Positions 8,591-16,458 of a DNA stretch of 64,000 nucleotides are shown here, piece after piece (within the stretch, counting starts at the first letter, position 1; every line of letters starts with the position of its first letter). The translations under genes were made by a program, and so were the position numbers. The notes beneath the pieces were generated by a model. The model was not told the DNA's origin. It saw only the letters and a program-made list of their open reading frames with translations, and did not search any database. The stretch covers positions 186,001-250,000 of the forward strand of contig JACJYE010000005.1 of assembly GCA_020636255.1 (NCBI GenBank). Direction: 5' to 3'. This DNA is from Lewinellaceae bacterium. Lineage in GTDB: Bacteria > Bacteroidota > Bacteroidia > Chitinophagales > Saprospiraceae.

Positions 8591-9654
8591 GAATCCTCAT
8601 CAATGGCAATATGGGTTATATCGGCCCTGTATTGGTAAAACACCTGCGGGAGGTATTCCCGGATGTCGAGCTTATCGGTTTTGATTCCGGTTTTTTTTCA
8701 GGCTGTTTAGTTGATAAGCAGTTTTTCCCTGAGGCCTATCTGGACAGGCAGTATTTTGGCGATGTCCGGAAGTTCCCGCCCGATATTCTAAAGGGCGTGG
8801 ATGCAGTGGTCCAGCTGGCTGCTGTTTCCAACGACCCGATGGGAAAGGCCTTTGAAAAACCTACCGCCGAGATCAACCGTGAAGCTGTTGTCAGAATAGC
8901 TAAGCTTGCGAAAGATGCTAAGGTAGGGCATTTCGTATTTGCTTCCAGCTGCAGCGTTTATGGCGCCGGAGGCGAAGGGGCCAAATCTGAATCTGCGAGC
9001 TTAAACCCGCTGACGGCCTATGCCCGCTCAAAGGTGGGCTGTGAAAGCGGCCTGGCTTCCCTTGCCGGCCCCGATTTCCTCGTCACTTCCCTGCGCTTTG
9101 CAACGGCCTGCGGCATGAGCCCCAGGTTGCGGCTTGACCTGGTGCTGAACGATTTTGTGGCCGGAGCGATCGCATCCGGCGAGATCACGATCCTCAGTGA
9201 CGGCACCCCCTGGCGGCCGCTCATACATGTGGAAGACATGGCCCGGGCTATCGAATGGGCCTGCACCCGGAGTGCGGAGCAGGGCGGCCCCAACCTCATC
9301 GTGAATACCGGCTCCAACCACTGGAATTTCCAGGTCCGGGACCTGGCCTATGCGGTGCAGGAGGAGTTGGGTAATGTCGATGTCAAGATCAATACCAACG
9401 CTTCTCCCGATAAGCGCTCTTATAAGGTAGACTTCAGTTATTTCCAGAGCCTGGCTCCCGCCCACTACCCGCAGGTGTCCCTTTCGGAAGCCGTAAGAGG
9501 GCTGGCGGAAGGCCTTAGCGAAGCGGGGTTCCATGACCCAGATTTCCGGAATTCGGACTACATCCGCCTGAAGGTGCTCAATGACCTGAAAGCAAAGGGC
9601 CGGATCACGGAGAACCTGGACTGGGCTAAGCAGCCGCTGATCCCCGTAGCATGA
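8587..9654 (+). CDS. NAD(P)-dependent nucleotide-sugar epimerase/reductase (extended SDR)
   Basis: A 355-residue extended short-chain dehydrogenase. It has the glycine-rich loop NGNMGYIGP (residues 6-14) and the active-site segment SSCSVYG (120-126) with YARSK (145-149, catalytic Tyr145 and Lys149). Sugar 4,6-dehydratases normally carry TDE at the SSCSVYG position. Its absence argues for an epimerase or a 4-keto reductase. In the CDP-ascarylose/abequose pathways a C4 reductase of this type finishes the 3,6-dideoxyhexose, and the flanking RfbC- and RfbH-like genes fit that. ATGA overlaps join it to both neighbours. The exact product is not decidable from sequence. Confidence 0.7.
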   Translation: MRILINGNMGYIGPVLVKHLREVFPDVELIGFDSGFFSGCLVDKQFFPEAYLDRQYFGDVRKFPPDILKGVDAVVQLAAVSNDPMGKAFEKPTAEINREAVVRIAKLAKDAKVGHFVFASSCSVYGAGGEGAKSESASLNPLTAYARSKVGCESGLASLAGPDFLVTSLRFATACGMSPRLRLDLVLNDFVAGAIASGEITILSDGTPWRPLIHVEDMARAIEWACTRSAEQGGPNLIVNTGSNHWNFQVRDLAYAVQEELGNVDVKINTNASPDKRSYKVDFSYFQSLAPAHYPQVSLSEAVRGLAEGLSEAGFHDPDFRNSDYIRLKVLNDLKAKGRITENLDWAKQPLIPVA

Positions 9655-10205
9655 GGTTTGAAAAACAACCTCTTGAAGGATTGGCCGTCATCAGGTTTGA
9701 CCCTTTCACCGACCACCGCGGGGCATTTGCCCGAACCTATGACGGCAAGGTATTCGAACAACAGGGCATACCTGTGGAGTGGGTGCAGGAAAACCAGTCT
9801 GTCAGCCTGACAAAAGGCACGGTCAGAGGGCTGCACTTCCTGCTTCCACCCCATACGGATGGCAAACTGGTCCGATGTATACAAGGAGCGGTTTTTGATG
9901 TAGCCGTCGACTTAAGGGCCGGTTCCAGAACCCAGGGGCAATGGATGTCTTTCCTGCTTCGTGCCGGTGACGATAGTATGCTCTATATTCCCAAAGGGTT
10001 CGCTCACGGCTTTTGCACCTTGTCCGATCATTCCCTGATACTGTACAAGCACGATTCCTATTACGACAAGGCATCGGATTCCGGCATTCTCTGGAACGAC
10101 CCTGCCCTGGCCATTGAATGGCCGGAAGAGGATCCGATTATCTCCGAAAAAGACAAAGGTTTGATGACTTATCAAGAATTCATCAAAAAATATAATGGAT
10201 TATGA
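9651..10205 (+). CDS. rfbC: dTDP-4-dehydrorhamnose 3,5-epimerase family protein (RmlC/RfbC-like)
   Basis: A 184-residue cupin epimerase of normal family length. It has the catalytic-base motif TVRGLHFL (His62), the conserved core GAVFDVAVDLR (79-89) and IPKGFAHGF (113-121). A Tyr sits in the expected acid position (ILYKHDSYY). There is no dTDP-sugar synthesis (RmlA/B/D) in the window, whereas CDP-sugar genes flank it on both sides. It may therefore act as a CDP-4-keto-3,6-dideoxyglucose 5-epimerase, as AscE does in ascarylose synthesis; that substrate assignment is inference. It overlaps the upstream and downstream genes by 4 bases. Confidence 0.8.
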   Translation: MRFEKQPLEGLAVIRFDPFTDHRGAFARTYDGKVFEQQGIPVEWVQENQSVSLTKGTVRGLHFLLPPHTDGKLVRCIQGAVFDVAVDLRAGSRTQGQWMSFLLRAGDDSMLYIPKGFAHGFCTLSDHSLILYKHDSYYDKASDSGILWNDPALAIEWPEEDPIISEKDKGLMTYQEFIKKYNGL

Positions 10206-11551
10206 ACCATCATGAGATCAGAAAAGAGATCCTTTCCCTGGTGAGGGAATACTACAAAGACAAATTTGCACCTCAAGACTTTGTTCCAGGAAAGAGTCTG
10301 GTGCGATATGCAGGAAGGGTTTTTGATGAAACGGAACTTGTAAACCTTGTAGACTCCTCCCTTGATTTCTGGCTGACTGCCGGGCATCATGCCGAGGCCT
10401 TTGAAAACGAATTTGCTGATTTCCTGGGCGTTGAAGACAGCATACTGGTAAACAGCGGGTCATCGGCCAATCTGGTGGCCATGTCAACTTTGACGTCTCC
10501 GAAATTAGGAGAACGCCAGGCCAAACCCGGCGACGAGGTGATCACGGTTGCGGCGGGCTTCCCTACTACGGTTGCTCCTATCGTTCAGAACAGGCTGACG
10601 CCGGTTTTCATAGACGTATCCCTCGAGACCTATAATGCCCTGCCGGAGATGATCGAGAAAGCGGTTTCGCCGAAGACCAAGGCCATTTTTATGGCACATA
10701 CCCTCGGCAATCCGTTCGACCTGAGTGTGGTGATGGATGTGGCCCGGAAATACAATTTATGGGTGATCGAGGACAACTGCGACGCGCTCGGAAGCAAGTA
10801 TGACGGAAAATACACGGGCACTTTTGGCGACCTGGCCACCATTTCCTTCTACCCGGCCCATCACATGACCATGGGTGAAGGAGGGTGTGTGATAACCAAT
10901 AACATAGAACTGGCGAGAATTGCCCGCTCGTTCCGCGATTGGGGGCGGGATTGTTATTGTGCAGCAGGAGAAGACAATACCTGCGGCATTCGGTTTACCC
11001 AGCAGTTCGGCAACCTGCCGGTGGGATACGACCATAAGTTCGTCTATTCCCATATCGGGTACAATCTCAAAGTGACCGATATGCAGGCGGCGGTTGGCCG
11101 GGCTCAGCTCCGGAAACTGCCGGAATTTATTCAAAAGCGAAAAGAGAACTTCAGGCTGTTGCACGAAGGCCTTTCCAAACACGAGGGCAGGTTGATATTG
11201 CCGAGGGCAACCGCCAAGAGCGACCCTTCCTGGTTCGGTTTCCTCATCACCGTGGATAAAGGGCAGCAATTTACACGTACCGAGCTGTCCCGCTATCTGA
11301 ACCAGAACAATATTCACACCCGCAACCTGTTTGCCGGCAACCTGCTTCGCCAGCCCGCATTTATGAATATCGAACACCGGGTAGTGGGCGATCTGTCGAA
11401 TACGGATTATATCATGAATAATACCATGTTCATTGGTGTTTACCCGGGCCTCGGCGAAGCGGAAATTGGCTATGTGGTGGAAAAGATCGACCACTTTCTG
11501 GATGAATACACGGTAAAGCGGCCAACTTATGCCAGCTCCCAGGAAAATTAA
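10202..11551 (+). CDS. rfbH: CDP-4-keto-6-deoxyglucose 3-dehydrase (E1, RfbH/DdhC)
   Basis: A 449-residue PMP-dependent dehydrase that removes the C3 hydroxyl of CDP-4-keto-6-deoxyglucose. The diagnostic exchange is present: the usual PLP-binding Lys is a His in SFYPAHHMTMGEGG (His220). The [2Fe-2S] cysteines occur with the spacing known for E1: Cys193, then Cys251, Cys253 and Cys261 (C-X57-C-X-C-X7-C). This separates it clearly from ordinary DegT aminotransferases. It needs an electron-transfer partner, for which the next gene (overlapping by 23 bases) is the candidate. The product would be a 3,6-dideoxyhexose of the abequose/ascarylose/colitose type. Confidence 0.93.
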   Translation: MNHHEIRKEILSLVREYYKDKFAPQDFVPGKSLVRYAGRVFDETELVNLVDSSLDFWLTAGHHAEAFENEFADFLGVEDSILVNSGSSANLVAMSTLTSPKLGERQAKPGDEVITVAAGFPTTVAPIVQNRLTPVFIDVSLETYNALPEMIEKAVSPKTKAIFMAHTLGNPFDLSVVMDVARKYNLWVIEDNCDALGSKYDGKYTGTFGDLATISFYPAHHMTMGEGGCVITNNIELARIARSFRDWGRDCYCAAGEDNTCGIRFTQQFGNLPVGYDHKFVYSHIGYNLKVTDMQAAVGRAQLRKLPEFIQKRKENFRLLHEGLSKHEGRLILPRATAKSDPSWFGFLITVDKGQQFTRTELSRYLNQNNIHTRNLFAGNLLRQPAFMNIEHRVVGDLSNTDYIMNNTMFIGVYPGLGEAEIGYVVEKIDHFLDEYTVKRPTYASSQEN

Positions 11552-12254
11552 GGCCACTGTAGTTGGTAAAGAACGCTACGGAGAAGGGGTTGCCTTGTTC
11601 CGGCTTCAACCCGAAGCAAAATGCCGTTACCGGCCGGGGCAGTTCCTGCACCTGGCCCTGGATGCCTATGACCCAAGTTTCAACTGGCCGGAATCCAGGG
11701 TCTTTTCTATCGCCAACGCACCGGGTAGCGATTTTCTGGAGATCCTGGTGTCACAGAAAGGGCATTTTACTCAAAGAATGATCAAGGGGCTCGAAGTGGA
11801 AGATGAGGTATGGTTAAAGTTGCCCTACGGCGAGTTCAATTTTGAAAATGCACGGGGAAAAGATGCCATACTGGTCGCAGGCGGCACCGGGATCAGCCCT
11901 TTCATCCCCTTTCTGGAAGATGTGTACTGTGAAAGGACGGAAGTCAGGTCCTTAGCGCTTTATTATGGGATAAAGGCGCCGGAAGTGCTCATTTACGGCG
12001 ATCTGCTCCAGAACATGAAGCTTCATACTGCTTCCTTTCACCTGAATTTGTATGTAGAAAAGGGCAAACCTTCTTTATTTCCCGAATGCCAAAACGGGCT
12101 GCTGGATATGGAGCGAATAGTACTCGAAACAAAGCCGTTGCCGGGCCCGGTATATTACATATCGGGCCCCAAGGCGATGATCAATGCTTTTGTAGCAGAG
12201 GCGCAGAAAAAGAGTATTCCTCCTTCTGCGGTCTATTACGATAAATGGGAATGA
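11529..12254 (+). CDS. Ferredoxin-NADP reductase-type flavoprotein, probable electron partner of RfbH
   Basis: A 241-residue FNR-like protein. The FAD-binding motif is SRVFSIAN (residues 56-63) and the nucleotide-binding motif is AGGTGISPF (117-125). By position it should be the E3-type reductase (AscD/DdhD) that reduces the RfbH-bound intermediate. Known E3 enzymes are about 330 residues, with an N-terminal plant-type [2Fe-2S] domain whose Cys motif is not present here. Either a separate ferredoxin is used or electrons pass directly to the RfbH cluster. The ATG at 11529 lies inside rfbH, implying coupled translation. Confidence 0.75.
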   Translation: MPAPRKIKATVVGKERYGEGVALFRLQPEAKCRYRPGQFLHLALDAYDPSFNWPESRVFSIANAPGSDFLEILVSQKGHFTQRMIKGLEVEDEVWLKLPYGEFNFENARGKDAILVAGGTGISPFIPFLEDVYCERTEVRSLALYYGIKAPEVLIYGDLLQNMKLHTASFHLNLYVEKGKPSLFPECQNGLLDMERIVLETKPLPGPVYYISGPKAMINAFVAEAQKKSIPPSAVYYDKWE

Positions 12255-12302
12255 CATGCGGTGGCATGAAGCCTTGTTACTAAACGAATCAATAAGTCTA
12301 TC

Positions 12303-13460
12303 ATGAATATCAGATTATTCAGGCCAAGTATCGGGCAGGAAGAACTGGACAACCTCAAGGGGGTCTTTGACCGTGCCTGGATGGGGCTGGGGCCCCTGGT
12401 TTCCGAATTCGAAGCGGAGTGGAGCCGATATATCGGCTGCAAAATGTCTATCGGTGTCAACTCGGCGACCGCAGCTTTGCACCTGGCGCTAACGGCTTTT
12501 CATTTCCCTGCCGGGAAAAAGGTGCTGGTTCCCGCCATCACCTTTGCTTCTACAGCGAGCGCGGTTCTGTATAACAACCTGGTGCCGGTGTTTGTAGACG
12601 TTGACGAGGAAACCGCGGTGATGGACCTGGAAGACCTGCAAAGGAAGATTGACGCTGATTGCGTAGCGGTTATCCCGGTCCATAATGCAGGATACCCGGT
12701 GCCGATGGGCCAGCTGATGGAGATTGCCGCCCGTCACGGCCTGAAGGTCATCGAGGATTGCGCCCATTGTGCAGGTGGGGCCTATAATGGGAAAATGTTA
12801 GGCACCTGGGGGCATATCGGTTGTTTCTCTTTCGAAGAAAAAAAATGCATGACCACTGGAGACGGCGGCATGATCTGCTCCGATGACCCCGAACTGCTGG
12901 AGCCTTTAAAGCCTTACAGATGGGTGGGTATTGACAAGGATACCTGGCGGCGCACCGTTGCCGCCGAAGGCAGCCAGGAAGATGAAGCCATGCACTGGCA
13001 CTACGACATCTCTGTTCTGGGCTATAAATACAATATGAACGATGTGATGGCGGCTATCGGCCTGGCTCAGTTGAAGAAGCTGGACGCCATGAATGCCAGG
13101 AGAAGGGCTATCATCGGCAGGTATCTCGAAGGCATTAAAAACATTGAAGGCATAAAGCCCTACACGGCCTATTCGCTGCGGGGGAAAGAAGCCTATTGGT
13201 TCTTCGGCATCCGGTCGGCCAACAGGGATGAACTGATGGTGTACCTGAAACACAAGGGCATTGCCACCGGGGTGCATTTTTATCCCCTCCCGCTGCATCC
13301 CTTGTTCAAAACATGGGATAACGGCTGCCCGGTAGCTAAAGAGATCTGGAAAACATTTATCACATTGCCTTCCCATGTGGAATTAACGGAGGAAGAGATC
13401 GATTACGTGATCGAGGCGATAAATGTATTTTCGAAAGAACACGCCACATTGATCAGCTGA
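12303..13460 (+). CDS. DegT/DnrJ/EryC1/StrS aminotransferase
   Basis: A 385-residue PLP-dependent sugar aminotransferase. VIEDCAHCAGG carries the PLP-ring-stacking Asp152, and SFEEKKCMTTGDGG carries the Schiff-base Lys (most likely Lys181), unlike the His in RfbH. GVNSATAALHLAL (51-63) is the phosphate-binding start of the fold. Family members transfer an amino group from glutamate to a keto-sugar nucleotide. It could serve the 3-keto product of the WlbA/WbpB-like dehydrogenase (a WbpE role) or a 4-keto CDP-sugar from the adjacent block. Sequence alone does not choose. A formyltransferase (35113) and GNAT-like genes could modify the amine. Confidence 0.82.
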   Translation: MNIRLFRPSIGQEELDNLKGVFDRAWMGLGPLVSEFEAEWSRYIGCKMSIGVNSATAALHLALTAFHFPAGKKVLVPAITFASTASAVLYNNLVPVFVDVDEETAVMDLEDLQRKIDADCVAVIPVHNAGYPVPMGQLMEIAARHGLKVIEDCAHCAGGAYNGKMLGTWGHIGCFSFEEKKCMTTGDGGMICSDDPELLEPLKPYRWVGIDKDTWRRTVAAEGSQEDEAMHWHYDISVLGYKYNMNDVMAAIGLAQLKKLDAMNARRRAIIGRYLEGIKNIEGIKPYTAYSLRGKEAYWFFGIRSANRDELMVYLKHKGIATGVHFYPLPLHPLFKTWDNGCPVAKEIWKTFITLPSHVELTEEEIDYVIEAINVFSKEHATLIS

Positions 13461-13465
13461 CCCCT

Positions 13466-14890
13466 ATGGCAGGGCAAAGGATACGCGATAATTATATACT
13501 GTCTTCGATAGGTATAGTATGTGGGCTGCTCATACTGATCTGTATCGATAGCGGGCACAACTGGGGAGGTGATTTTTCGCTTTACATAGCCCAGGCAAAG
13601 GCCCTGGTGACTTCCTCCATGTACCATCTGTACGAGTTGAACAAGTTTTCGATGGACAACTCCATCGATAATATTGGCCCCTATCTGTATCCGAATGGTT
13701 TCCCACTGTTACTGGCCCCCGCATACTTCTTTTTTGGGGTCAATTATGTAATAATGAAAGGGTATTGCGGCTTGTTCCTGATACTGTCCATACCGGTAAT
13801 GTACCAATTGTTCAAAGATCATTACGCAAACCGTTTTTTTGTGTTTTTCATCATCGCGTTTATTGTTTTCAATGTAAGTTTTGTAACCTTTTCCAACGAA
13901 GTTCTTTCCGACCTGCCTTTTTTCTTTTTTAGCCTGCTTGCCTTATATCTGATGACGGTGAAAAATACCGTCCTTAATCAGGTACTGTTGGGTATATGTA
14001 TGTTGTTTTCCTACTTCATCAGAGATGTCGGTATATTTTTGGCGCCGACGCTTTTCGTTCTGCAACTTCAGCAGGTTTTAAGCGGGAAAGCGCAGTTGAA
14101 GCGCTGGCCATATCTCGCCATTCCTTATGTAGTGTTTGCGGGAGGCTTCCTTTTAAATTACCAGTTAATGCCGAAGGGCGGAGAGAACGCGCTGGCCATA
14201 TTTTTTTCAAGGCTTCAGCCCGGAGCGTTGATCGATATCATGATCAGGGGAGGTAAATATTATGTGAAGGTCGTGGTTTCATTTTTTCTCGCCGGGTTTA
14301 TCCCGGGTAATAAGCTATTTTGGGTGTTGTCTCCTATTCCGGTTTTTATGGCCATAGGCGTCTTCTCGAACTGGAAAGATCATTTGCATTTTATAACTTT
14401 TGTAACGCTTATTTTTTTAATGCTGCTCATTTGGCCATACTGCGATTACAGGTTCCTTTTCCCGGTTATGCCTTTTTTAATCCATTTCATGCTGAAGGGT
14501 ATACTGTTCGTTTCGAACCGGGTGGCGTTAAAGCAAAAGCATCTTTTTGCCGGGCTTTCTGCTGCGTTAATGATCTTTGTCTTCTTCAACGTCAAAGAGA
14601 TAATCCGCTTCGGGAAAATGGAAACCGACACGGTTTACACGCCTGAAATGAGGGACATCTATGGATACCTTGAAGGCCACGTTCCCAAAGATCAGATCAT
14701 AGGCTTTAATAAGCCTAGGGTGCTGAGGTTGATCACCGGTATAAATTCGATATATGTTGATGAAAAAACTTTTCAGCAGTCACCGGCGAAATATCTATTG
14801 ATAGAAAAGGAGAAGATAACGGGCGCTACAGGCCAGTACGATCCGATGTTCGAAACCCCGAACTACATTCTGGTAAAAAAGGGTTTATAA
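13466..14890 (+). CDS. Multi-pass GT-C-type membrane glycosyltransferase
   Basis: A 474-residue integral membrane protein with roughly ten hydrophobic segments. Early in the first periplasmic loop it has HNWGGDFSLYIAQAKAL (Asp36), the acidic loop motif typical of polyprenyl-phosphate-sugar-dependent GT-C enzymes of the PMT/ArnT type. A hydrophilic C-terminal region of about 80 residues follows the last helix. Family members transfer a sugar from a polyprenyl-phosphate donor on the periplasmic side. It starts 5 bases after the aminotransferase stop and precedes the polymerase. The sugar and acceptor are unknown. Confidence 0.6.
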   Translation: MAGQRIRDNYILSSIGIVCGLLILICIDSGHNWGGDFSLYIAQAKALVTSSMYHLYELNKFSMDNSIDNIGPYLYPNGFPLLLAPAYFFFGVNYVIMKGYCGLFLILSIPVMYQLFKDHYANRFFVFFIIAFIVFNVSFVTFSNEVLSDLPFFFFSLLALYLMTVKNTVLNQVLLGICMLFSYFIRDVGIFLAPTLFVLQLQQVLSGKAQLKRWPYLAIPYVVFAGGFLLNYQLMPKGGENALAIFFSRLQPGALIDIMIRGGKYYVKVVVSFFLAGFIPGNKLFWVLSPIPVFMAIGVFSNWKDHLHFITFVTLIFLMLLIWPYCDYRFLFPVMPFLIHFMLKGILFVSNRVALKQKHLFAGLSAALMIFVFFNVKEIIRFGKMETDTVYTPEMRDIYGYLEGHVPKDQIIGFNKPRVLRLITGINSIYVDEKTFQQSPAKYLLIEKEKITGATGQYDPMFETPNYILVKKGL

Positions 14891-14919
14891 AGTATGTTCA
14901 GCTACACACTCTTGCTTTT

Positions 14920-16437
14920 ATGGCGACACTGACACTTGCCGGCAGCAATAAAGATCAGGAACAGCGCGACGCCCAGCCTTCCTCGGGGGGGATATGGGAA
15001 AATGATATTATTCAGTTTATAGTGCTGTTGGGCATTACCTTCGTTTCGGTCTATTACACGCCCAGGTATGTAAACGAAGTCATTTTTCTGGTTTTTTTAC
15101 CGTTGATCTACCGGTCGAAAAAAGACTATCTCTGGATGGCCTGGTTCTTCGTGATCATTGATGCCCCCGGGCGTTTGTTTTCTTGTGAAGGGGCCAATGA
15201 CCCGCGTATCCCGCTGTATACTTTAGGCGCCGGGGCAAGCCTGCTTTTCCAGGAACTTTTTATTTTGGTTTACCTGGCCAAATTCTATTTTGATAAGGAA
15301 AAGCTTCAATTCGTTTTTAAGAAGCCATTCCTTTATTTTTATCTGGTCATGCTCGTTTTTCTCATCTTCTCGCTTCTGCTGGGCATGAATGTGAAGAGCA
15401 TGATCCTGACTTTCAGGGCGCTGCTTCCCTGGGCACTGGTCTTTATCGTTCCTTTTTTCATTAACGATCCGGATAAGGTTTATAGAGCGGGCCGCTTGAT
15501 CTTTCCTTTTGCTTTTCTGGCCTTGGCAGCCCAGGTTTACACTTTTATTACAGGCAGTTATCTGGATAATGCGATCAGAGGGGTGCGATTCGTGTATGAC
15601 TTTCACGTGAAAGAGGGAGGCGATGTTTCCAGGGCCTGGTCGGCCAACTTTATTTCGCTCTTCGCCCTGATATTATCCATGTTTTACCTGTTGAGCAAGA
15701 AAAAGCTGTTCAATTCCAATTACCTGGCTGCTGTCGGGTTCTGTGCGACGCTCCAGGTCTTCCTGTCTGCAACCCGTGGGTATACCCTTGCCTATGGCTT
15801 TTTGATGGCCGCTTCCATGTTGCAGATGGCTCAGAGCAGTAAAGTGTTTAAGCTGTTTAATTTGGCCATTGCTGCTATGGTGGTTTTTTACATCCTGCAA
15901 TTGGTCTTTCCTCCCATTGGCTATCAGGTCAGCGCTGCATCGAAAAGGATCTCCACTATTTTTCTGTTGGCGGAAGGGGATATATCGGCAGGAGGGACGC
16001 TTTCCAGGATCGATGTGAGAGGCAAAAGGGTATTGGACAAATTTGAGGAAAGCCCGATCCTTGGATGGGGTTTTTCCACTACCTACTTCGAGTATGAAGA
16101 CGGCCATGTTGGGCCGCAAACTATGCTGCTCAACGTCGGAGTTGTCGGGGCTATCTATCTGAATGTTCTGTATCTATACCTTTGCCTGGTAACATGGCTC
16201 TATTCAAGAAAGAAGAAACCAAGGCAGGAATGGGGCAAGGCCCCGATCGTTTTCCTTTTTGGGCTTATTGCCATTTTTTTTATCCACGGCAGCAGTACCC
16301 AATTCTGGGGGTATTCCATTGAATTTGAACAGGAGGAAAAAGTCATGACACTGGCTTTCCTTTTTGCGGCTTTTCATGCCTTAATAGTCCATACGGGTAC
16401 CGAACCTGTCCCATCGGTAAGCAAGAGGCCTATTTAG
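14920..16437 (+). CDS. O-antigen ligase/polymerase family membrane protein (Wzy-like)
   Basis: A 505-residue protein with about a dozen hydrophobic segments. It carries features of the Wzy_C/WaaL family: SATRGYTLAYG at about residues 281-291, and the large periplasmic loop with PILGWGFSTTYFE (about 379-391) followed by HVGPQTMLLNVGVVG. As the only such protein in the window, next to the flippase, it is the best candidate for the polymerase that joins repeat units. A ligase role cannot be excluded from sequence. No homologue-specific symbol is justified. Confidence 0.75.
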   Translation: MATLTLAGSNKDQEQRDAQPSSGGIWENDIIQFIVLLGITFVSVYYTPRYVNEVIFLVFLPLIYRSKKDYLWMAWFFVIIDAPGRLFSCEGANDPRIPLYTLGAGASLLFQELFILVYLAKFYFDKEKLQFVFKKPFLYFYLVMLVFLIFSLLLGMNVKSMILTFRALLPWALVFIVPFFINDPDKVYRAGRLIFPFAFLALAAQVYTFITGSYLDNAIRGVRFVYDFHVKEGGDVSRAWSANFISLFALILSMFYLLSKKKLFNSNYLAAVGFCATLQVFLSATRGYTLAYGFLMAASMLQMAQSSKVFKLFNLAIAAMVVFYILQLVFPPIGYQVSAASKRISTIFLLAEGDISAGGTLSRIDVRGKRVLDKFEESPILGWGFSTTYFEYEDGHVGPQTMLLNVGVVGAIYLNVLYLYLCLVTWLYSRKKKPRQEWGKAPIVFLFGLIAIFFIHGSSTQFWGYSIEFEQEEKVMTLAFLFAAFHALIVHTGTEPVPSVSKRPI

Positions 16438-16458
16438 TGTGAGGCAGACGATTTGTAA

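Noticed and set aside
8587..9654. CDP-glucose 4,6-dehydratase (rfbG)
   Set aside because: The position is attractive, but the active site reads SSCSVYG instead of the dehydratase TDE pattern and the start differs from RfbG.
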